The position numbers were made by a program, and so were the translations under genes. Below, one piece after another: positions 7,744 through 11,908 of a DNA stretch of 11,908 bases. Numbering within the stretch: the first letter of the stretch is position 1; each line of letters opens with the position of its first letter. The notes under the pieces were generated by a model, which searched no databases, was not told the DNA's origin, and saw only the letters and a program-made list of their open reading frames with translations. This stretch comes from an uncultured Bacteroidota bacterium (GTDB taxonomy: Bacteria > Bacteroidota > Bacteroidia > Chitinophagales > Chitinophagaceae): NCBI GenBank assembly GCA_903851455.1, contig CAINOM010000321.1, forward strand, positions 1 to 11,908, written 5' to 3'.

Positions 7744-8751
7744 ATGAACATAATTATTCCAATGGCGGGCATGGGCAAGCGTATGCGCCCCCACACACTT
7801 AAAACGGCTAAACCATTATTGCCTGTCGCAGGCAAGCCGATCGTGCAGCGCCTGGTTGAAGACATCATAGCCACCTGCAACGAAAAAGTGGACGAAATAG
7901 CATTTGTCATAGCGCCCGACTTCGGAAAAGAAGTAGAGCAGCATCTGTGCAAAGTAGCCGAGACACTTGGCGCTAAAGGAAAGATATGCTACCAGGAAAC
8001 GCCGCTTGGCACTGCACACGCAATATTGTGCGCCGGCGAATCGCTGACCGGAAATGTATTCATCGCCTTTGCGGACACACTGTTCAAGGCTACATTCAGC
8101 ATTGACAAAAACAAGGATGCCATCATCTGGACACAAAAAGTGGAAGACCCCCGGGCGTTTGGCGTAGTAAAGCTGAACGATAAGGGCGAAATAGAAGCCT
8201 TTGTAGAAAAGCCGCAGGAGTTTGTTTCTGACCTTGCTATTATCGGTGTTTATTACTTTAAGGATGGTGACAATCTGAAAAAAGAACTGCAGCGCCTGAT
8301 AGATAACAAAATAATGCTGAAAGGTGAATACCAGATCACCGATGCTATGGAGCACATGCTGCAAAACGGCATGAAGTTCTATACCGGCCAGGTTGAAGAG
8401 TGGCTGGATTGCGGCAATAAAGATGCGACGGTGTACACCAACCAGCGAATACTGGATATTAAGCGCAATATAGAGAATCTGGTTTCGGCAAGTGCTGTTA
8501 TTGATCAGTCAGTTATCATTCCGCCATGCTATATAGGCGACGGCGTGGTGGTGCGGAACTCGGTGGTAGGTCCATTTGTGTCGCTGGAAAAAGGAGTGAC
8601 CGTTGAAGATTCCCGTATCACGAACAGTATCATCCAGGTAGATAGCATTGTTAAAAATGCATCTATCAATAATTCTATGTTGGGGAAAAGTGTAACTTAC
8701 ATGGAGAAACCGAAAGAGCTAAGCCTTGGTGATTACTCTACACAGCTTTAA
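7744..8751 (+). CDS. Sugar-phosphate (NDP-sugar) nucleotidyltransferase with left-handed beta-helix tail
   Basis: This 335-residue cytoplasmic enzyme is expected to join an NTP and a sugar 1-phosphate to make an NDP-sugar for envelope polysaccharides. The N-terminal domain starts with the nucleotide-binding loop PMAGMGKRMRPHTLKTAKPLLP (residues 6-27) with Lys23, followed by ETPLGTAHAI (purine pocket) and a metal-binding Asp111 in FADT. Residues from about 255 to 320 (SAVIDQSVIIPPCYIGDGVVVRNSVVGPFVSL and on) show hexapeptide periodicity typical of a left-handed beta-helix. This two-domain layout is shared by RmlA-long, GlmU-N and GDP-mannose or UDP-glucose pyrophosphorylase relatives, so the sugar and base cannot be fixed. 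I chose ATG 7744 over an in-frame TTG at 7720 because the conserved domain begins at MNIIIPMAG. It lies 48 nt after dut in an AT-rich gap. Confidence 0.9.
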   Translation: MNIIIPMAGMGKRMRPHTLKTAKPLLPVAGKPIVQRLVEDIIATCNEKVDEIAFVIAPDFGKEVEQHLCKVAETLGAKGKICYQETPLGTAHAILCAGESLTGNVFIAFADTLFKATFSIDKNKDAIIWTQKVEDPRAFGVVKLNDKGEIEAFVEKPQEFVSDLAIIGVYYFKDGDNLKKELQRLIDNKIMLKGEYQITDAMEHMLQNGMKFYTGQVEEWLDCGNKDATVYTNQRILDIKRNIENLVSASAVIDQSVIIPPCYIGDGVVVRNSVVGPFVSLEKGVTVEDSRITNSIIQVDSIVKNASINNSMLGKSVTYMEKPKELSLGDYSTQL

Positions 8752-8835
8752 AAAAGTCTTGGTTGTTTCTTTTTGATTAGGCGTGGTTCTTTCCCCGGCG
8801 TGGCTTTTATGGTGTTGAGGGGCAAATTATTTTAA

Positions 8836-10575
8836 ATGAGGTTATCGCTGTTCACATACTTTGTTTTTATTTCCTGCACCTGCGGCTTTATGCGGCATGG
8901 GTATGCCCAGAGAGATAATCCGGATTCGGTACTTAATGCCAACATGACCGCGCTCACCAAGCCGGATAACATTTACTTTGACGGCATCAAGGCCAAGATA
9001 CAGAACGACCCGCAGCACGCCCGTGAGCTATTTGAACAGTTTGTAGCCCTGAAGCCCGATGTGGGCGCTGGCTACTATGAGCTGTCGAAGCTGTACTATA
9101 ATGATAAGAAAACAGATAAGGCTGAGGCGGACATCAAGAAGGCAATAGCGCTGGAGCCGACTAACAAGTGGTATAAGGAGCAGTATGCATCTATCCTGGC
9201 TGAGGTAGGAAACTTCCTTGAAGCAGCTAAGATAATCGGCGAGCTATGCACCAGTGACCCCACCGACGACGAATACCCTAAAATGGCAGCGGAGTACTTT
9301 GAGCGGGCGCAGAAGTTTGCCGAGGCGATAAAGTACGTAGACCTGGCAATACAGCGCGGTGATGATGACGAAGACCTGTATATGCACAAGGTGCAGCTAT
9401 ACCTGGAAATGAACAATGCTGACAAGGCTGCGGCAGTGATCAATGATCTGCTGTCAAGGGACCCGCACAATGGCAAGTACTACAAGCTGCTGGGTGAGCT
9501 CTACGACAACAATAAGGAGCCGAAGAAAGCTACCGAAGTATTTAACAAAGCTGTCAAAGAACTGCCTGATGATCCACAGGTGCAGATAGGTGTGGCGGAA
9601 CACTATCTGAAGCTGGGAGATACAGCGGCCTATATCGTCAGTGTAAAGAAGGCGATCTTCAACCCTGACCTTGATGCACAAATGCAGCTTGACCAGTTGG
9701 GCACGTACATACAGACTCTACCGAACGACTCTATACTCAGAACTGATGGCCTGCCCATCATGCGGCGGCTGGCGGCAATGCACCCGATTGATGCGCAGGT
9801 TCTGTCTGTGTTTGGTGAGTTCCTGGACATGAACAACAAGCGCGACAGCGCTGTAATGGCCTACAAAACTTCACTCGCCATTAAGCCCGCGGACTTCAAC
9901 GTATGGAAGAAGCTGCTGGACGACTACACAGACAAGCCAAGCGCAGACTCACTGGTAAAGTATTCTGATAAAGCAATACGCCTGTTCCCAAACCAGGCTA
10001 TAACCAGCTACTACAGCGCACTGGCCTATTCTAACAAGAAAGACTTTCCGCGCGCGATAAAGGCCATCAACAGAGCAATAGACGCGCAGCCCGAGACCAA
10101 CAAGCCAGTGATCTCCGAGATGTATGCACTGCTGGCGGACATCTACCACATCACCAAGCAGGACGACCTTTCGGACCAGGCATTTGAGAAGGGGCTGAGT
10201 ATAGATCCCGGAAACTCCGGCCTGCTCAATAACTACAGCTACTACCTCTCTGAGCGTGGTAAGAAATTGGACGAGGCCGAGAAGCTCTCCAAACGAACGC
10301 TGGACATAAGGCCGTCATATCCAACATACCAGGATACCAATTGCAGGATACTGTATAAGAAGGGCGAGTATGAAAAGGCTAAGACCTTTGTGCAGAAGGC
10401 GATAGACCTGTCGGGAGCGGGAGCGGACGCGACTTTGTATGATCATATGGGCAACATTTATTACAAACTGAATAATAAGGAAAAGGCGGCGGAGTACTGG
10501 AGAATGTCGAAGGAGAAAGGTGGAGATGACCCGCAGCTGGATAAAAAAATAAGCGAAGGCAAACTGTATGAATAA
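8836..10575 (+). CDS. Exported tetratricopeptide repeat protein
   Basis: The 579-residue protein begins with a signal peptide (MRLSLFTYFVFISCTCGFMRHGYA, likely cut before Gln25), so it should act in the periplasm or at the outer membrane. The rest is mostly 34-residue TPR helix pairs. Clear units lie around 62-290 (for example GYYELSKLYYNDKKTDKAEADIKKAIALEP and YKLLGELYDNNKEPKKATEVFNKAVKELP). A less regular stretch at about 290-340 follows, and a second array at about 345-565 (YYSALAYSNKKDFPRAIKAINRAID, LYDHMGNIYYKLNNKEKAAEYWRMS). TPR proteins are scaffolds and no catalytic domain is seen. The 3' end overlaps the DUF4292 gene by 8 nt, which suggests coupled translation and a shared job, probably envelope assembly. 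The 84-nt gap before it has no recognisable promoter, so transcription may continue from upstream. Confidence 0.92.
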   Translation: MRLSLFTYFVFISCTCGFMRHGYAQRDNPDSVLNANMTALTKPDNIYFDGIKAKIQNDPQHARELFEQFVALKPDVGAGYYELSKLYYNDKKTDKAEADIKKAIALEPTNKWYKEQYASILAEVGNFLEAAKIIGELCTSDPTDDEYPKMAAEYFERAQKFAEAIKYVDLAIQRGDDDEDLYMHKVQLYLEMNNADKAAAVINDLLSRDPHNGKYYKLLGELYDNNKEPKKATEVFNKAVKELPDDPQVQIGVAEHYLKLGDTAAYIVSVKKAIFNPDLDAQMQLDQLGTYIQTLPNDSILRTDGLPIMRRLAAMHPIDAQVLSVFGEFLDMNNKRDSAVMAYKTSLAIKPADFNVWKKLLDDYTDKPSADSLVKYSDKAIRLFPNQAITSYYSALAYSNKKDFPRAIKAINRAIDAQPETNKPVISEMYALLADIYHITKQDDLSDQAFEKGLSIDPGNSGLLNNYSYYLSERGKKLDEAEKLSKRTLDIRPSYPTYQDTNCRILYKKGEYEKAKTFVQKAIDLSGAGADATLYDHMGNIYYKLNNKEKAAEYWRMSKEKGGDDPQLDKKISEGKLYE

Positions 10576-11464
10576 ACCTTTCTTGTGCGTGGGGATAGTC
10601 TTTATTTCCATCTGCCTTTCTTCATGCTCTTTTCACAGGCGCGTAGCCGGCAAAAAAGCCAAAAGCATCGACTCGACCGCGGTGCGGGCTGTTACCGATA
10701 CGAGCCGCACTGCCGCAGCGCCCACCCACGATACTTTAGCAGCCCCTGCAAATGATTCCCTTGCTGCAGAGAAACAACTGATAGCCGAGCTCACCCCCAT
10801 CTGGAATAACCGCATAGACTACAAAACATTTTCTGGCAAGGCGCGCATCCACTTCGCCGGTCCGGATGACAACAAGGAGTTTACCGCTCACTTCCGTATA
10901 CGCAAGGACAGTGTGATATGGGTGAACGTGACTTTCGCCGGCATAGCGGTTGCCCGTCTTTTCATTACCCGAGACAGTTTCTTTCTGCTCAATCCTACAC
11001 AGAAGGAGATCACCATGCTACCGCTGAGCCAGGCGGCCAAAGTGCTGCCTACCAAGGTAGACTTCTCCTCGCTGCAGAACCTGGTGACGGGCGAACCGCT
11101 GCGGGACGGCAAGATGACTGGTGCCAGCTCAGCGCCGTTTGGGGGCTCATGGACGATACAGGTGGAGGACAGCGCCTATGTGCAGCGCTTTACCTACAGC
11201 AAGACGGACAGCACCATACGCACGGGGCAGATGCGCACCCGCAAGCCGGGCGGGCCACAGGCTATAACAGCCTATGGCGATTATGAGACCGTGAACAACC
11301 ACAAAATATCCACTTCCCGTACACTGAACATACAGAATGGTATGGATGTATACTCACTGGATATGAACTTCACCAAGGTGGACTTCGACGAGCCGCTCGA
11401 TTATCCTTTTAACGTTCCGAAGAGCTATACGGTGAAGGTGCCGGCGACTTCGCCGGGTAAGTAA
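10568..11464 (+). CDS. DUF4292 family lipoprotein
   Basis: The 298-residue product has a lipoprotein signal: a hydrophobic run ending in LSSC, so Cys20 should be lipidated, and Ser at +2 is compatible with outer-membrane sorting. A low-complexity Ala/Thr/Asp linker (about residues 40-75) leads to the folded domain. This starts near ELTPIWNNRIDYKTFSGKARIHF, where strands alternate (FRIRKDSVIWVNVTFAGIAVARLFITRDSFFLLNP), as in DUF4292. As I recall, that domain is related to the LolA/LolB-like lipoprotein-binding fold, but its role is unproven. The start codon lies within the end of the TPR gene (ATGAATAA overlap), indicating translational coupling. The domain is complete to TYTVKVPATSPGK. In relatives an M23 peptidase gene commonly follows; none is seen before the window ends. 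Confidence 0.9.
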   Translation: MNKPFLCVGIVFISICLSSCSFHRRVAGKKAKSIDSTAVRAVTDTSRTAAAPTHDTLAAPANDSLAAEKQLIAELTPIWNNRIDYKTFSGKARIHFAGPDDNKEFTAHFRIRKDSVIWVNVTFAGIAVARLFITRDSFFLLNPTQKEITMLPLSQAAKVLPTKVDFSSLQNLVTGEPLRDGKMTGASSAPFGGSWTIQVEDSAYVQRFTYSKTDSTIRTGQMRTRKPGGPQAITAYGDYETVNNHKISTSRTLNIQNGMDVYSLDMNFTKVDFDEPLDYPFNVPKSYTVKVPATSPGK

Positions 11465-11466
11465 GT

Positions 11467-11481
11467 GTCTGAACCTCAGAC
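11467..11481 (+). other. Small hairpin right after the DUF4292 stop
   Basis: GTCTGA and TCAGAC form a perfect 6-bp stem around a 3-nt loop, starting three bases after the TAA. No T run follows, so it is not a standard terminator by itself; it may protect the 3' end of the message or be chance. Confidence 0.35.
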
Positions 11482-11532
11482 TAGCCGTGATTAATTGATT
11501 TACTGTTGGCACTTAGAAGGCTACTGTTGCCG

Positions 11533-11585
11533 ATGCCCCAACCCAATTACATTTTTATGGGGATTATATGGGGCATTTTGTTTTT
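11533..11585 (+). terminator. Candidate terminator of the dut-DUF4292 series
   Basis: ATGCCCCA (11533-11540) can pair with TGGGGCAT (11569-11576) as an 8-bp stem. It is followed at once by a T-rich tract, TTTTGTTTTT (11576-11585). The loop is long (28 nt), which weakens the call. A shorter CCC/GGG pairing inside the loop is possible. The site lies about 70 nt beyond the last gene of the series, a reasonable place for a terminator. Confidence 0.4.
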
Positions 11586-11758
11586 AGCGCAATTCCTTTG
11601 TGATCGTTTACTGTAGCGGTTTCCAGCCGATTTATTAAATTTTATTTGCATTTCCCACTTTACCCCTACGTGGGGCATTCCTGGTTCAACCTAGCCGCTG
11701 CGATATTCATTCGTGCCGAAGACCCCGGATGTCCCACATCATACCCCAAAATGCCCCA
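11569..11758. repeat. 190-bp interval bounded by a 12-bp perfect inverted repeat
   Basis: TGGGGCATTTTG (11569-11580) recurs as its exact reverse complement, CAAAATGCCCCA (11747-11758). A further TGGGGCAT lies inside (11671-11678), and ATGCCCCA occurs just outside (11533-11540). The interval has no recognisable gene. Its form recalls a miniature inverted-repeat element, but I see no clear target-site duplication at its edges, so this stays a description of the repeat rather than a named element. Confidence 0.5.
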
Positions 11759-11769
11759 CCATTACCCAC

Positions 11770-11812
11770 TGTCGGAACTATGATTTTTGTGATTAGGGTG
11801 GTTAATTTGATG
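11770..11812. repeat. Possible half of a dispersed Bacteroidota repeat
   Basis: The stretch from TGTCGGAACTATGATTTT through GTGATTAGGGTGGTTAATTTGATG resembles, from memory, an AT-rich palindromic repeat scattered through some Bacteroidota genomes, whose mirror arm ends in AATCATAGTTC. Only one arm is present here. The other is absent before the 32-bp repeats begin 17 nt later. The resemblance cannot be confirmed from one copy. Confidence 0.25.
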
Positions 11813-11828
11813 CGAGCGAACTGTCTCG

Positions 11829-11908
11829 TCCTGATTTTGGTTGACACATTTTGAGGATAATCCGGATATTGGTTGACACCCAATTTTCTTAGTCCGGCTT
11901 TTGGTTGA
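11829..11908. mobile_element. Tandem 32-bp repeats, probable end of an IS21-like insertion sequence (cut by window edge)
   Basis: The core TTGGTTGACAC starts at 11837 and 11869, and its first eight bases start again at 11901, exactly 32 bp apart each time. The repeated block is about 19 bp (TCC-G--T-TTGGTTGACAC; 17 of 19 identical between copies 1 and 2, and 14 of the 16 visible bases of copy 3 match copy 2). The 13-bp remainder is not conserved. Regularly spaced copies of the terminal sequence are known at the ends of IS21-family elements, where they bind the transposase. If so, the outer end would be near 11832 (TGATTTTGG) with istA/istB to the right of the window. No transposase is visible, so the family name is inference. 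Confidence 0.5.

Larger units (their letters stand above)
11465..11908. other. 444-bp stretch without a recognisable gene
   Basis: I find no credible coding sequence here on either strand. It is AT-richer than the genes before it and holds, in order, the small hairpin, the terminator-like structure, the four ATGCCCCA/TGGGGCAT copies, a possible dispersed-repeat arm and the 32-bp repeats. No remnant of an M23 peptidase could be seen. Confidence 0.6.

Noticed and set aside
9096..9476. Minus-strand 126-residue reading frame inside the TPR gene
   Set aside because: Serine- and alanine-rich shadow of the TPR codons; the plus-strand frame has clear TPR helices and a signal peptide.
11829..11908. 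CRISPR array
   Set aside because: Core copies are imperfect and only 13 bp apart, too short for spacers, and no cas genes are visible.
11707..11908. 3' end of a minus-strand gene entering from the right
   Set aside because: One frame is open from the edge to a stop at 11707, but a second frame is also open for nearly 50 codons, the frame runs through the repeats, and the translation matches no family I recognise.

Overview
The window looks like chromosomal DNA of a member of the Bacteroidota, probably close to the Chitinophagaceae. The evidence is the gene content (a GH3-family acyl-adenylase, a MaeB-type malic enzyme, and a dut / nucleotidyltransferase / TPR / DUF4292 series), Bacteroidota-type -7 boxes (TAnnTTTG) a few bases ahead of starts, and a general lack of Shine-Dalgarno sequences. 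The family placement is inference from gene content only.

Positions 1-3016 (minus strand): a MaeB-type malic enzyme gene is followed 10 nt later by a DUF1275 (YoaK-type) membrane protein that runs off the left edge. The malic enzyme gene is split by a single-base frameshift at 2625-2627. Both halves are otherwise intact and together give the normal length of about 756 residues, so this is a very recent mutation or a sequencing error. Positions 3115-4350 (plus) encode a cytoplasmic GNAT-fold, BioF2/FemAB-like acyltransferase. It converges on a YdfG-like short-chain dehydrogenase (4371-5159, minus). Next comes a bacterial GH3-family protein (5246-6802, minus) with its own hairpin terminator and an unusually good Shine-Dalgarno sequence.

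Positions 6979-11464 (plus): a 60-residue two-helix membrane protein precedes a co-directional series of dUTPase (dut), NDP-sugar nucleotidyltransferase, exported TPR protein and DUF4292 lipoprotein. The last two genes overlap by 8 nt. As I recall it, this series is a conserved Bacteroidota block that usually continues into an M23 peptidoglycan peptidase. It joins dUTP clean-up and sugar-nucleotide supply to envelope proteins.

Positions 11465-11908 hold no recognisable gene and differ from the rest of the window. They contain a terminator-like hairpin, four copies of an 8-mer (ATGCCCCA or its complement) including a 12-bp inverted repeat pair, a stretch resembling a dispersed Bacteroidota repeat, and at the right edge a 19-bp core repeated every 32 bp that looks like the end of an IS21-type insertion sequence. 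The expected M23 gene does not appear. This tail is the most unusual part of the window. I found no convincing new defence or biosynthetic system; the rest is mostly ordinary housekeeping chromosome.
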